A DNA stretch of 64,000 nucleotides from Saururus chinensis (taxonomy: Eukaryota; Streptophyta; Magnoliopsida; Piperales; Saururaceae), in assembly GCA_035235625.1 (NCBI GenBank), contig CP141146.1, positions 2,784,501-2,848,500 on the forward strand, in the 5' to 3' direction. This document shows, piece by piece, positions 13,453-25,700 of the stretch. The notes under the pieces were generated by a model, which was given only the letters and a program-made list of their open reading frames with translations, did no database searches and was not told the DNA's origin. The position numbers were made by a program, and so were the translations under genes. The first letter of the stretch is position 1. Every line of letters begins with the position of its first letter.

Positions 13453-13898
13453 TATTAAAGTGATGCTTAGATATTATTATGGAATTATGGTTATTACTTG
13501 TTATAATCCATGTTTATAATATTATAATTTTTAAAACTTGTAACGATGAATTTTGTTTTAAATAAATTAACTTATATAGTGTTTAATCCAATATTTCATA
13601 CATGCTTTGGATTAGCACTATATAAGAAGGATTCGAGCAAGGATCGAGCCAGTATTGAACCTCCCTGTGGTATGTATTCAAACCCAAACCGAACTCGAGC
13701 TTTGAGGTTCATATTTGAACTGATAGCAAACCGAATTCTTAGATGTTCGATTGAACTCGAGCCCAACCCCAAATAGTCAAGCTCGATCCGAAAAATTCAA
13801 AAACATGATTTGGTTCATCATGTTAGCACTCCTATGGCTTATTGATAGGTCAGAGAGCTTGTCGAGCTTGCTTTGTTTGACAAACCCATGGTACCTGT

Positions 13899-15318
13899 TG
13901 ATCGTTTATAATTAAACCCTTTGCAAGTGTACAAGGTAATTGTACTAGGATAAGTATTTAAGAGTTGTCGAACCTCAGGGACGGATGGGTTATTACTAAA
14001 TCTAAAGAGGAATTTGTTGATTGAAAACTAAAACAAACTTAAACTTTAATTAAGTAAAGGAAATAAATCAACTAGTTTAAAAATAAGAGATTAATATGAT
14101 GAAAATTACTTAGGAAATTGAATTCACTATAGAACCATAACAATTTCTTAACTTTTAATCTAAATCTAGTGTGAACATAAACAAGTATTCTCAGCTACAA
14201 GCTAGAATTACTTCAAAAAGAATCATTGATTAACTTCCATGACATGAACTATCTTCGACAATAGCACGGATCATCTACACTAAACTAGCTATAGGCATGA
14301 CCCGTCTAATCTTAGTATAACTCATCCAAGTCATTAATTATCTGAACATTAAAACTATTGTATGACTATCTCATCTAAATCACAGAAATTAGAATCGATG
14401 CAAATATCAAAACCATATCAATCTATCATCTATAAGACAATAAATCAACATAGACTTGAATAAACATTAAAAGCTCTTCCATTAAAAAGGAAATTCATAT
14501 CATACAATTGTCATCATTCACAACTGAGATCTAAATTAAAAAGAAAAGAAACTGAAACTTATCTATAGCTTCATCAACTCCTAAGTAAAAGAAAAGTCTA
14601 GCCTTCCATGGTAGAAGAAAGCACTTCAATCTCCATTAGAAGCTTTGAATTCTCTTCCATCTTCTTCTTCCTTTTTCTCTTCTTAAAATCTACTGGAATC
14701 CCCTAATTCTAAGCCAAATATGTCTTTTTATAGGCATAAGTTTCGTAGGAAGAAGTCCAATATGAAAAGGATTGGAATTTGGGTCAAACAAGAAAACTGC
14801 ACGTTATGCTGATCGATCGCCCTGCATGCCCGATCGATCGGCTACACTGTATTTTCATATGAATTCACGTTATCCCGATCGATCGGTAAGTGACCCCGAT
14901 CGATCGGCTATAGTGTTTCTGTTTTACCGGACTGTTCATATTCTGTTCATTAAGCTTTCCTTCGTGTCCATATAAATTTCTAACTTGGTTATAACTCCGA
15001 AAAGTTGTCCAAATCACTTTAAAGCATGTGAAGACTATTTTTAAGCATTTCAAACATCGTCCAAGTACTTCGATAAGCGCACTTTACCTACAAAACATAA
15101 AATACCATACTTTAGACATGTAGAATATAATTAAAATTCCAACTTTGTTTAAATACACATCTAAACTACTAATAACTACAAAATTATTAATAATTAAACT
15201 AAAATACTAATATTTATTTTAATCTAAATAAACTATAATTAACTCTAAATTAACCTAATCTATACTAGCAAATAAGGTAAAAAGGCATATAAAATAGATA
15301 TAGATTTCATACTTATCA
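13899..15318. mobile_element. Solo-LTR-like element with TSD CCTGT
   Basis: A 1420-bp segment starts TGATCG and ends TTATCA, so it is TG...CA bounded, and is flanked by identical 5-bp repeats CCTGT (13894-13898 and 15319-15323). That is the signature of an LTR-retrotransposon footprint. There is no internal coding region or second LTR, so it is read as a solo LTR. The interior is AT-rich. It contains four copies of a GATCGATCG core between 14812 and 14906, three of them preceded by CCC. Confidence 0.7.
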
Positions 15319-15481
15319 CCTGTCGGGTCCAAGGCTCACCCTAACTCGTTTTTATTGGATTTAGTGCTTATACAACATATATTCAAAAATTTCCCTTTCA
15401 TTTTTGCTGGTTTCTTGCTTTTGTCTTTTGTTTTCAATACACTTTGACAACCCTCTAAACAGGGGAAGCGTTTTTCATGGT

Positions 15482-15645
15482 CCAATCTGACAATGAGCCC
15501 AATATAAGGAATATATATATAAATCTTTAATATTTGAGATTGACTGGTGCTAATGTGCGCTAGTATGTACGCCATCAATCTTAAATATCAAGGGTTTCCA
15601 TGCGTTCCTTAATTATGCTCGGCTCATTGTTAGAGTAGAGCATGA
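15482..15645. repeat. Inverted-repeat (hairpin) element
   Basis: Left arm from TCTGACAATGAGCCCAATAT and right arm ending CGGCTCATTGTTAGAG are imperfect inverted copies of about 60 bp around a central spacer of about 40 bp. A related right arm occurs at 27290-27360, so this is a dispersed family of small non-coding elements, MITE-like. No target duplication was fixed. Confidence 0.55.
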
Positions 15646-16127
15646 AAAACTCTTAAATGACTTGTTAAGCCTCTTCCCAAAACACTATCAACACTGTTGA
15701 AGAGGCATATCGAGCCCCTCGTTTACAACATATAATCTAATCTTCTAAGTCTTCTCTTAATTAACCTCTTGGAACATGAGAATAAGTGAATTATTTTCTT
15801 AGTTCCCTTTTATTTTTTTTAATCGTTATTTTGCTTTAATTTGATAACTCCCTCGATAGGCTAGACCCTTTGATATTCAACCTCAACAGGTACATCGATA
15901 GATTGAAGGGCCCGTCAAAGGTCCTCACAGTCATTTTCCCAATGAGTATTTCTAACATTTAAATTTTAAATTTTATTTCTATTCACTTCCTCACTATTCC
16001 GAAAAAGTTAAATACATTCTCTTATCACTAAAACACCTTTAGATCATTAGAAATCTATTATTTCAGTCATATATATAAACACCAACTATTTCTTAGCATC
16101 AACAAGCATAATCACTAACCATATATA

Positions 16128-16318
16128 CCCTCCATCCAATATTTATAAGTTACATTGGGTTTTCATTGAATGGTGAAACCCACATTTAAAAGAAGAAAAA
16201 ATAAGCTTATGATATTCTTTCTTAAGTACCTAACTATTTAAATTTAACAAAATAGAGCTAATAATATAAAACTAATTTTTTTTTGTTAAATGAAGCTATT
16301 AATGTATGATAGAGGGAG
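16128..16318. mobile_element. Degraded Stowaway-like MITE
   Basis: About 191 bp. The ends read CCCTCCATCC and ATAGAGGGAG, imperfect inverted repeats, and TA flanks both sides (16126-16127, 16319-16320). The terminal sequences resemble those of the 12120-13452 element, so they belong to the same broad superfamily. It is non-coding. Confidence 0.6.
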
Positions 16319-16480
16319 TATAATTTTTTAAGTCTCCTAGCTACTGTAAAGAGCACCCAAGCTCAAAACCTCTAAATAGACAATGATCCTCCCTGACAAA
16401 AGCTTCTCTTGGAGCTTGATCCCCTCAAAGGGATCCCTCAAATCAATTCTCCCCTCCCTCAAATCTCCTTTCTCTCTTAG

Positions 16481-16630
16481 TCAAGGATAATTTTTAGAAC
16501 TGAAAAAGGTAAAAATAATATTTGGAGCTCAAACTAATAAATTGGACGAAAGTAGTCAAGGATAATTTCTAGAACTAAAAAAGGTAAAAATAGTATATGG
16601 AGCTCAAACTAATAAATTGGACGAAAGTGT
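16481..16630. repeat. 75-bp tandem duplication
   Basis: TCAAGGATAATTT...GGACGAAAGT occurs twice head to tail (16481-16555 and 16556-16630) with a few substitutions. It lies in the upstream region of the expansin-like gene. No function is visible. Confidence 0.8.
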
Positions 16631-17629
16631 AATTAGCAATGACTTAACGTGGCGACCGATTGTTGATCTACTGGGTCTATTTCATTATTCTATTTATCCG
16701 GCTGATTACTCTGTTATTCAACTCCCTTTTTGGATTTCAATATCAAAAGTCAGGAAAGATGCCACACTTTCCAGGTTCCAACCTGTTTTAAATTGGAGAT
16801 TCACCAACCCCGTTAGTAGTTCCAAAAATGAGGGGTCATTCCCTAAACAGAGAGGTGATGCACTACACCCAACCGTTTCTGAACAGGCTATGGCCCTAAT
16901 TAGGTTCATTGCAACTTACTGTAGCTCATTCATGTCCCTGACATGCCTGAAGTGGCAGAAGCTCGTGGCCGCCATCTTCTAAGTATCGCCTTCCACTTAT
17001 TACTCACATGGCAGCCTAGTCCAGTCCGCATTGGATGTTCCAGTCATAAAGTGACAGTTGTTGATTATACTTTGGGTTCAATCATTTCCTGGCATCTTCC
17101 ATGTTAGAGGGAGGGAGGACTAGGGAGAGAGACGCTGTTCATCTGCCTAACAATGGTCTGACGTTTTTTAGTGCAAGATCACCAAACTTGTCTTGTGGTT
17201 TGCTCAAGCATTACATAGTAGAAGATTACCGTCTGCTGAGTGCTGACAAGTCTTTCTCTTGGTCTATGTTCTGGAGTTTTCTCACTTGGGTGGCCAATGG
17301 TCCATGTCTGCAACCATCTTTGAACTGGAGGCTGGAGCTAAGGTGCTAATTGTGATTTGGTTCACACGCCCTACAATCATGCACTTAAGCCACTATTTAC
17401 ATGTGAGAAAGTAATACAATAAACTATAACTATGGTGGGAGAAGATTTATTAGTTTGAAGCCCCACATTTTACAGATTAAGTAATGTAAGTCCAACGAAG
17501 TTGCTGTCAGCTCTTTGTTTATCAGTGTACCATCTGCATTCCATTCATCTCAATGTCATCCCTAACAGAATAGTCAAAGTCAAAAATTTTACCAGTTTGA
17601 GAAATAGCAAGGTGGGCTTTCTTGTTCAC
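16631..17629. other. Upstream region of the expansin-like gene
   Basis: This kilobase ahead of the expansin-like TATA box holds only short open frames with no recognisable domain. I see no repeat boundaries in it. It is presumably promoter and spacer sequence. Confidence 0.5.
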
Positions 17630-17637
17630 TATAAATA
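17630..17637 (+). promoter_or_regulatory. Probable TATA box of the expansin-like gene
   Basis: TATAAATA lies 113 bp before the start codon. With a start of transcription about 30 bp further on, this gives a short leader of roughly 80 bases. Confidence 0.6.
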
Positions 17638-17742
17638 CATACCTCACGAGAACCATTTCTTTCACCAGCTTCTTAGTGTTCTCACCACCTTATCTCTTCT
17701 GCAATACTAATTGCTCTTTCTATACAGAAGTCCTCCCTTTCA

Positions 17743-19392
17743 ATGGCCACCCTCCTCGTCCAAGCTCCTCGTCCAAGTTCTCCCAAGCTTCTTCTCTTCT
17801 TCCTCCTCGCCACCCTCCTCGTCCAAGCTCCGGCAGGAGCGGCTACATGTGCTGACTGCTTCACACAATCAAGGGCTGCTTACTACCCCAACTCCGATGA
17901 GGCTGGCACAGAGAGTGAGCGATCTCCCACAGACATTATCCACATTTTAGATGAACTGCGCGCATGTGTTTCTCTGCAGTTGGATAACTGTTCTTAAAAG
18001 TTTACTCACTTGTTTAATCAAATCTGCAGATGGGGCATGCGGTTTTGGCAAATACGGAGCAACACTCAACGATGCCGACGTATCAGCTGCATCTGATCTT
18101 TATAGGGGTGGTGTTGGCTGTGGAGCTTGCTATCAGGCAAGAATAGGCTTCCCTCAGTACTGAACTGTGCTACTGACACTTTTTTTCATTAGCATCTCTG
18201 TAGAGTCTAGATGATTAATTATAAGCTTGTTATGGCTTGATTACACCAGGTTAGGTGTACAAACCCGAATTATTGCTCAGACAAGGGTGTGAATGTGGTC
18301 ATCACCGACCAAGGCTCCAGTGACCGCACAGACTTCATACTTAGCCGGCGAGCTTTTGGCCGGATGGCCCAGACCCAGGACGCAGCCGCGTCTCTGTTGG
18401 CACTCGGCGTTGTTGATATTGAGTACAGAAGGTAGGCTATCTTCATTGTCTTAACTGAAGTTTGGATAATAACTTAAACTAATGTAAAGAAATACTCCCT
18501 CCATCTTACATAATAATTACATTTAGTTCTTTAAGAAGAACTAAAAAAAAATGTAGCTATTAATGTGGACACTAACAGGCATGCTTGCACATGCATGAGG
18601 TAATTCTAAGTGATAGGATCATATGATATGAGCCCATGAGGTGCTATAGTGCTATGGAGGTTGGATGGTGATTTTAAGTAATTTTAAAGCTCCACAAGTG
18701 CCTGCCACCTAATTATGCACTTCAAATTGAACAGTTGAGTGGCATGCACTTCCCCGGGGGGACCTAATATAGGCCGTCACTCTAGAAGAAGAGAATCCGG
18801 GTCCTCTTACTCCTAGCAATGTTATTAGCATGGAAGTCAAGTGATGAGACGTTTAGTTGATCCTCCTATTTACTTATCCAGAGCGGGTGCTTGACTAACT
18901 TTGGTGGTGGCAATGGCCTACTTGCAGGGTTTCTTGCAGCTACACTAGTAAGAACATCATGTTCAAGATTGACGAGGCCAGTAATTACCCTGACTACTTG
19001 GCCTTTGTGATTCAGTACCAACAAGGCAAGAGGGACATCATAGCCGTTCAGCTCTGCGAGGTGATATTATGTCTCTTGATCATCTTTTTCCTACTGTAAA
19101 GAACTATTTTTTTGTTTGGCCATATATCAGTTTAGTTTGTGTATATTTAGTTTCAACTTTCTTGATACGGCGTGTGTATGTACAGACTGAAAACCAAGTC
19201 TGCAAGCTCTTGGATCGCAGCCATGGCGCCGTGTGGGCAGTGGTCTCCCCCCCCAAGGGATCCCTCACCATAAGGATGCTTCTAAGTGGAGGAGAAGATG
19301 GCGATGAAGAATGGCTAGCTCCTACCAACGACATACCTCAGGACTGGAAGGCTGGAGAAGTGTACGACTCAGGCGTCCAAGTAGATTCTTAG
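17743..19392 (+). CDS. EXLA: Expansin-like A protein
   Basis: Complete 266-aa secreted cell-wall protein of the EXLA family, which has the expansin fold but no proven wall-loosening activity (family knowledge). Five exons: 17743-17914, 18030-18136, 18250-18431, 18928-19060, 19186-19392. A signal peptide covers about residues 1-34 (hydrophobic [11 protein letters not shown], ending AGA-A). The six-stranded double-psi barrel domain follows, with GACGFG, CGACYQVRC and [14 protein letters not shown]. The C-terminal CBM63-type domain contains SHGAVW and ends [14 protein letters not shown], typical of EXLA. Intron 2 begins GC (CAG|gcaaga) rather than GT; the reading frame and the conserved CYQVRC junction require this. 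Intron 3 carries a small MITE. The start codon lies in a short duplicated segment: ATLLVQAP is encoded twice. Confidence 0.95.
18495..18580. mobile_element. Decayed Stowaway-like MITE in EXLA intron 3
   Basis: CTCCCTCCATC follows a TA and leads into arms that fold on themselves (TTAGTTCTTTAAGAAGAACTAA). The right end has decayed, so the far boundary is approximate. It lies within the third intron of the expansin-like gene. Confidence 0.45.
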
Positions 19393-19933
19393 TTATCCAC
19401 AACGTCCATCTTTGATCATTAGTTAGACTAGTTCATTGAATTATGTCTTTGTCAGTCTTAGGAATTGTGACGTTATTCCATGTATGTATTTGGAAATAAG
19501 CATGTGAATGCAAGTGGGTAGCTAGTGATTAGGTATATCTTAGTCGTTTATTCTTTATGATACCTCCTGTATGCAAATTGACACTTGAACCTGGGTGAAC
19601 ATTCTATTGTTCTTATCTTAATGCTGCTGGCAAAAAGAGCTGTTGTTGATTTCATGACCAGTATCGGTCCTCTCATCAATTTTACAAAATTAAGTACATC
19701 GCCTACCAAGCACCCCACCTTAAAATAATCCGCCTGATTAGAGGAACCACACAGTCTTAACATAATCAACTTTTAATCCGCCTGATTAGAGGAATATCCA
19801 GAACAAAACATGGCAAAGAGTATCTGTGGCTTTGGTGACTAGCAGGCAGAAGCGGCCATTGTTAAAAACTAATCTCAATTTCTGCTGGTATAATTATATA
19901 TCAAGTTGACTGTACATGGCCAACAACAGAGAG

Positions 19934-21898
19934 TCAGACTCTTAAAAGAGATTGCCCATTTTGCCTATCAACAACGAGCTCACAAGAAGACTTTATTCTG
20001 GATCCCATCTCGCTTAGCATAGAATATATCATTTTTCTCTTGTGAACTGAGCCACTGGCAGCTAATGTTTCCACCTGAGCTTCACTATGATCAACTAAGC
20101 TATGCCCTGCAGTTTTCTGCAGGCCCTTCTCCTTCATCATCTCTCTCACCTTCTCAACTTCTTCCCACCTACCTTCTGCGGCATAAATATTGGACAGTAA
20201 CACATATGGTCCTACATCTCTTGGCTCCAATTCTATGAGCTTCTTACATACAACTTTCCCAAGATCAAAACTGTAATGATTTCTACATGCGGTTGATAGG
20301 GCTCCCAACAAGGCCGGAGGTGGTTTCATTGGCATTGCCTCCATCAGCTCCGTTGAATCCTTCAACAGCCCAGCTCGACCAAGGAGATCCACCATACATC
20401 CATAGTGCTCGACCTTAGGCTCAATCTTGTATATTCGACGCATACGATCAAAATACCACCACCCCTCCAACACCATTCCTCCATGAGCACAGGCAGACAA
20501 AAGGCAGATAAAAGTCACATCATTTGGTTTTGGCCCTTTTTTCTCCATCTCTAAGAACATCTGAATGGACTTCTCGGCCTGGCCATGCAGGGCATACCCC
20601 ATAATCATAGAATTCCACGACACAACAGTCTTCTTTGGCATATCATCAAACACTTCCCGTGCCATGTCCATCTCCCCACATTTTGCATACATGGTCAACA
20701 AAGCTGTCAACAGAAGCACGTCGGACTCAACATTCTCATCGTTTTTAACATAGGAATGGATCCATTTCCCCTTCTCGAGCTCGCCTGCATGCGCGCAAGC
20801 TGTAAGCACACTAACAAAAGTCGCTTCATTTGGCTTTGCTTCTCCTGAATTCATCATCTTGTCAAACAATTTTAAGCACTCATCGTATTTCTTCTTCCGG
20901 GTGTAAAGTGACAAAATGGTGTTCCACGTAACAAGGTTCCGAACCGGCATCCGATCAAATACCTCCCGCGCCACCTCCACATTCTCAGCTTTCACATATC
21001 CCTCAATCATGGAGTTCCAAGAGACCATGTCTCTGGTCGGCATGGCCACAAACAGCTCCTCAGCATTGTCAATTTCGCCCATCTCCATATACCCTGAGAT
21101 CATCGAATTCCAAGTCACCAAGTCTCTTTCAGGCATTTCATTAAACATACGCCTCGCGGAATCCACCATCCCATTCTTCGCATACCCATCGATCATCGAG
21201 TTCCAGGTAACCAGATCCGCTTCAGATCTTTCATCGAACAACTTGCAAGCAGGACCAACCATCCGGAACGCAAAATACATATGAATCATAGAATTCTGCA
21301 CAAACAAATTAGAGCTCAAACCATACTTCACCGACAACCCATGGGTCTTACCTCCCTCCTGGGGCAGGTCGAGCGCAGCAGATATCTTCGCCAGGAGGGG
21401 AAAGCTGTAGTGATTGGGTTTGACGCCTTTCGTGACAACTAAGCGGTGGTAGAAGCTAAGGGCGGCCTCGGGTTCGCCGGAGCTGAGGAACGACCGGAGA
21501 ATGGTGTTGGCAATGAAAGCGTCGGGAGCACTGAGGTGGGCGAAGAGGGAGACCGCACGGGGAATGGAGGAAAAGGAGCGGCAGAGGCTCTTGACGGCCC
21601 GGCCAGCGGCGAGAGGGTGGTGGAAGAGGCCGGTGAGAAGGAGCTGGGCGTGAATTTGGTCGAACAGTTTCAGCGATCCATTGAATCTCTCGAGCAGGCG
21701 CAGAAGGGGATGGCTGAGCTTCAATGTCCGGACACCACCACCGGCTGGGTCGTCCCCGTCTTCCTCCTGCTCCTGCTTCCATATTCTGATTCCGGGCGGT
21801 GGAGATTCTGAGCCTTGTGGGGGCCTCTGTGACCTTGCAACGGAGTGGATGGTTGAAGACATGGAGCTGGTATAACACAGCCTTGGCCCAACGGCCAT
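19934..21898 (-). CDS. Pentatricopeptide repeat protein, PLS class, E subgroup
   Basis: Intronless gene for 654 aa. PPR proteins bind single-stranded organelle RNA, one base per repeat, and PLS-class members act mostly in C-to-U editing in mitochondria or plastids (family knowledge). Repeats run from about residue 90 to 500, recognisable by DLVTWNSMIDGYAKNG, DMVSWNSMIEGYVK, NLVTWNTILSLYTRK and VVSWNSMIMGYALHG. The E region follows with VEHYGCMVDLLGRAG, LLSNIYAAEGRWEEV and AGHSLVDH. There is no DYW deaminase domain, so if it edits RNA it would need a partner. The N-terminus is serine-rich and could be a transit peptide; Met13 (MSST) is an alternative start. I cannot assign an orthologue. Confidence 0.96.
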   Translation of the reverse strand: MAVGPRLCYTSSMSSTIHSVARSQRPPQGSESPPPGIRIWKQEQEEDGDDPAGGGVRTLKLSHPLLRLLERFNGSLKLFDQIHAQLLLTGLFHHPLAAGRAVKSLCRSFSSIPRAVSLFAHLSAPDAFIANTILRSFLSSGEPEAALSFYHRLVVTKGVKPNHYSFPLLAKISAALDLPQEGGKTHGLSVKYGLSSNLFVQNSMIHMYFAFRMVGPACKLFDERSEADLVTWNSMIDGYAKNGMVDSARRMFNEMPERDLVTWNSMISGYMEMGEIDNAEELFVAMPTRDMVSWNSMIEGYVKAENVEVAREVFDRMPVRNLVTWNTILSLYTRKKKYDECLKLFDKMMNSGEAKPNEATFVSVLTACAHAGELEKGKWIHSYVKNDENVESDVLLLTALLTMYAKCGEMDMAREVFDDMPKKTVVSWNSMIMGYALHGQAEKSIQMFLEMEKKGPKPNDVTFICLLSACAHGGMVLEGWWYFDRMRRIYKIEPKVEHYGCMVDLLGRAGLLKDSTELMEAMPMKPPPALLGALSTACRNHYSFDLGKVVCKKLIELEPRDVGPYVLLSNIYAAEGRWEEVEKVREMMKEKGLQKTAGHSLVDHSEAQVETLAASGSVHKRKMIYSMLSEMGSRIKSSCELVVDRQNGQSLLRV

Positions 21899-22179
21899 CC
21901 CAATTTGAACTGATTTTGGCTGGACTCGCCTCTCCTGAGCATCTCCATGTTCTCACATAAGAGAGGACGGCCAGTAGCAGCAGCAGGCCATCTTCATGCA
22001 CACTTGTAGCTATAATCTACTGCAATGCAGGAAGCTGGGTCATTGAAGGGTGACTCGTCCAGGTGCAACAGAGCTAAAATTTCTTCTTCTTCTTCAATGG
22101 CCACCATGTAACAAATCACACTGATTGGGGAATTAAATTAATTCCCGCTTGGACGGCTCCCAATCCTTTACTCAAACTC

Positions 22180-22380
22180 ATTTTCTCAACAAACTCAAGC
22201 CGAGGCTCGACTCTAACTTTGAGAGAAACTCAAGTTAGTTTCAACACATGCTAAAAAATTTGCAATTATTTTTACATATAGTAATTTAGCTTCAATTAAT
22301 ACAGATTATATTTGCACTGTAATTTAAGTTGAGCTCAATTCGAGCCAAGCCAACTCGAGTCATTAACACCGCCTAATAGT
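22180..22380. repeat. CTCGAG-rich inverted-repeat remnant
   Basis: The two sides, CAAGCCGAGGCTCGA near 22196 and TTCGAGCCAAGCCAACTCGAGTCATTAACACC near its end, are roughly inverted. They match the common plant hAT-type MITE style in which TCGAGC-rich arms end in TTAACACC. Similar decayed tracts lie near 10020-10150 and 13640-13840. Boundaries are approximate. Confidence 0.35.
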
Positions 22381-22746
22381 AAGCTCCTGGTTCAGGTTTC
22401 TCCCTGTAAATGCCTCAGAATTTTATACTAGCATGTAAATGTAAGTTGAACAGGCACAGGCGATTCAGATACAACCCATAAACCTATTACTAATGGAGGA
22501 ACAATTAAGTGCCTTTACATCTCTTTCTCACATAATTTATGGGTAGGATTTACATCTTTATTATCTTGGGCTGCTGACAGATATGAATGGAGGACAATGT
22601 TCGGTATTCTCTTCATAATTAGTGTACAAATGGGGCAACAGAAGAAAGGTCGTGTGCACGGTGGAATTTTGGGGACAACCAGCTGTGTGGCCCGTACATT
22701 GTATCGTTCTCCAGTTCTTCCATATTGGGAGGTTGGGGTCAGCCTG

Positions 22747-25700
22747 TCATTTCTCTTCAATCTCAATATCAATGACATCAGGATCTGGGGGTGGCGAACC
22801 AGAGTTCTTCCCTCTTGAAAAGGTCTCCCCAGGCTGCCATACAATGCTTCTGCAGTTCGCACAACGGATGATTTGGTTACGGTAGCCCATGAAACGCCTC
22901 TTGCAAGCTGGGCAAGCTCCCTGTTAACAATTTTAGGACTTGGAGGTTAAGCACTATAAATAGGTCCACATTTTTGGGAAACGGAAGTAATTCATCAACA
23001 AATCAAATAACTTCAATGTCCAGGTTTTCAATATAATCACACCCCTTATGTGCAGCTTCCATTGCAACCTAACCTAAAACTCTTACTTCGCTACTTTAAA
23101 ATGCAGTAGTTTAACAGGGTATTTTAAGCTAGAGGACACATAATATGGCTAGGGCAGAGCACAGGACACACACACATATTGTTTACCTTGAAAAAAATAA
23201 AAGTACGGCAGAAAAATAAAAACAAATGGTAAAAATGTTCGAAATAGATAACAGAAAATAAAGTTTGATGGATGAACATATATACATAGAGAAAACAGTA
23301 GCGTGAACCATTAGGCATCACAACTGAAATTGAAGTTGACTAATTACATATTAAACTACAAGAAATGGTAAGTACAAAATTACCTCAATAACAAAGTTAT
23401 TGGCAACAGTTCCAATGAGAAGAGGAGCAGCAAATGGCAGCACCCAAGTTGCCAAAATTATAAACCTGAACAACCACCCGGACAATGCAAACCAGAGGAA
23501 GAATATTGTCTACAGGACAGAAAGGAATGAATTAGAGCAAGAAGTTAGTACAATTGTCTCATAGTATACTAAATTACTAATATAAACAAAAAACACGTCC
23601 TGTCAAGTTTTGCAAATCACATTTTACCACCGATTTGCTTGACAGTTATCTATTATGTGTCAAATACAGGAACTTCACACCACACAGACAAACACTATAA
23701 CATGATGGTTTGCAACTCAGGTTATGCATCTCCTTAAACAAAAATAATGTACAAACATTGACCAACTCGAAGTCTATAATTTAAAGGCAGAATAGAGGTG
23801 TAAGATCCATGTCGCCGAACCCCGAATTGTTGGGAAAAGGTGCTACTTGATTATAATTATGATTATCATCTAAGTTTTACCAATCAACAATCCCAATAAC
23901 CTAAATTGCAAATAGTGTCAAGGCAGGGATCCACAAACATGGAAAAGGTCTTAGATCACATTTTATCCCCACTGTGCTTGTGACACTATGGTCAAGTTTA
24001 ATGATGCCAAAAAATTTGATCATTTGAAAGATATGTTGCTATGTATGCAGGTTATAAATAAACTTCTTCAAAGGCCAAATACTAGACCAACTAGTGAAGC
24101 AATTTAGAAGGCTAAGTGTCTACCAGCCTAACCATGAATGACCCATGACTTCAAGAAGACAAACCAATGCTCTTTACAGAAGAATTCCATACGTAGCAAT
24201 TCAAGTCTCTTTTGTTTCTACAATCAGTCTACTTCGACCAATACAGTTGCAGGACAGTTTGTAGTGGTTCATGTTGTCAAAGCTTCAACGATTACCCAAA
24301 AATTAAATAAATGAGCTTGACAATTTTAATACGGAAAAAGTTGAAAACCCAGATTTAAATTCCTCACCTCCAGTAATCCCAAACATGCAACTTGCAAATG
24401 TGGTAACAAAGAGAAATTGTTGCACTCAATATGCCCACCAAAGAGAAATTGATGCATAATATTTGGATGGGAAGAATAACTTCTCGCTTTTTTCTACAGT
24501 TATAGTAAGTGTGAAAGCACTGGAAAAGAAGACATGGAAACGAGGTTTATTGTATAATCCACCTATATAAGGGAACAGTCCACCTATTTTTCTGCATAAG
24601 CCACCTATATAAGGGAACAATCATCACAGCCAACAACAACATTTTTGGCTTCCTACTTTGAAAATCAACTAAAAATACATGCAAGAATAATTTTCTATCT
24701 ACAAACAATTTTGGAAGCAAGCAAATCGGTGAAAATAAAAAAAGGCAGATAGAACACTTACAGTAGAGCTTTTCCCGAGGGGAGATTCCAAAAATCCACT
24801 TATATCTTTCCTGTACTGTAAGGAAAGTGACAAACAACTCACTAAGCCATCACGTAATCAGAAATAACAACATTGCAAAGAAAAAAACAAACATACCGCT
24901 ATTCCATTAAATTCTAACTAACTTCAAATTTACAAGCCAAAAATGATTAAGGTAAACATTACAAAAGAAAGCAGTTGACTGAAAACGCAAGTTTTTGTTT
25001 GCAAATTATAAGTGAAAAACGTGTACTTCATTGCAACGGACATTCATAGTGTCGTACGGAAACTCTCAGAATATTATAAACAAACATGACCTAAAACTAT
25101 TTCTCTGAAACTTTGGCTTCTAAACACATTTCCAAGAATTCCACTTGTACTTAGATAAGGAATCAAGTTCCGATAGATGATCGAAGTGGAACTTCCGAAA
25201 ACCTTGTCCACGGAAACTATGTTTTTGCCTAATCCTTTAATGCAATATAAGTACTACGAACTGAAATGAGAATTAAAATGGAGAATTTTTACCTCCCCAT
25301 CCACCAAGTGACTAAATTGCTTTTCCAAACCGACGATCAACCAATTCCATAAGAGTTCAAAAATGTTTCCCAACCCAAAAAAACTACAACAACTACGACG
25401 AAATTTACTTAATAATCGTTTTTAGAAGCTATGGCAGTACATATCACGGGGTAAAGGGACCGAGAAAAGAGGGGCACTAACGAACCCGGGGCCAGTCCCT
25501 GCTAAAATCAAGGGTGAAGGTCCGCCACTTCTGTTGAAGTCCGAGGTCCCGGTCGAGCTCGCGGGCACGTAAGGCGGCCGAGCGGGCGAAGGAGTCAAAG
25601 CGGCGGGAGACCGAATACCGACGGTCGAAGCGCTCGGCGGCCTTCCGGGCGTCGTAGAGGAGGCGCTCGAAGCCGTCGTTGGCACCGCGCCAGGCATCCC

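Noticed and set aside
21456-22001. 181-codon minus-strand frame over the PPR gene start
   Set aside because: It is an alternative frame of the PPR coding sequence. The PPR frame has clear repeat motifs.
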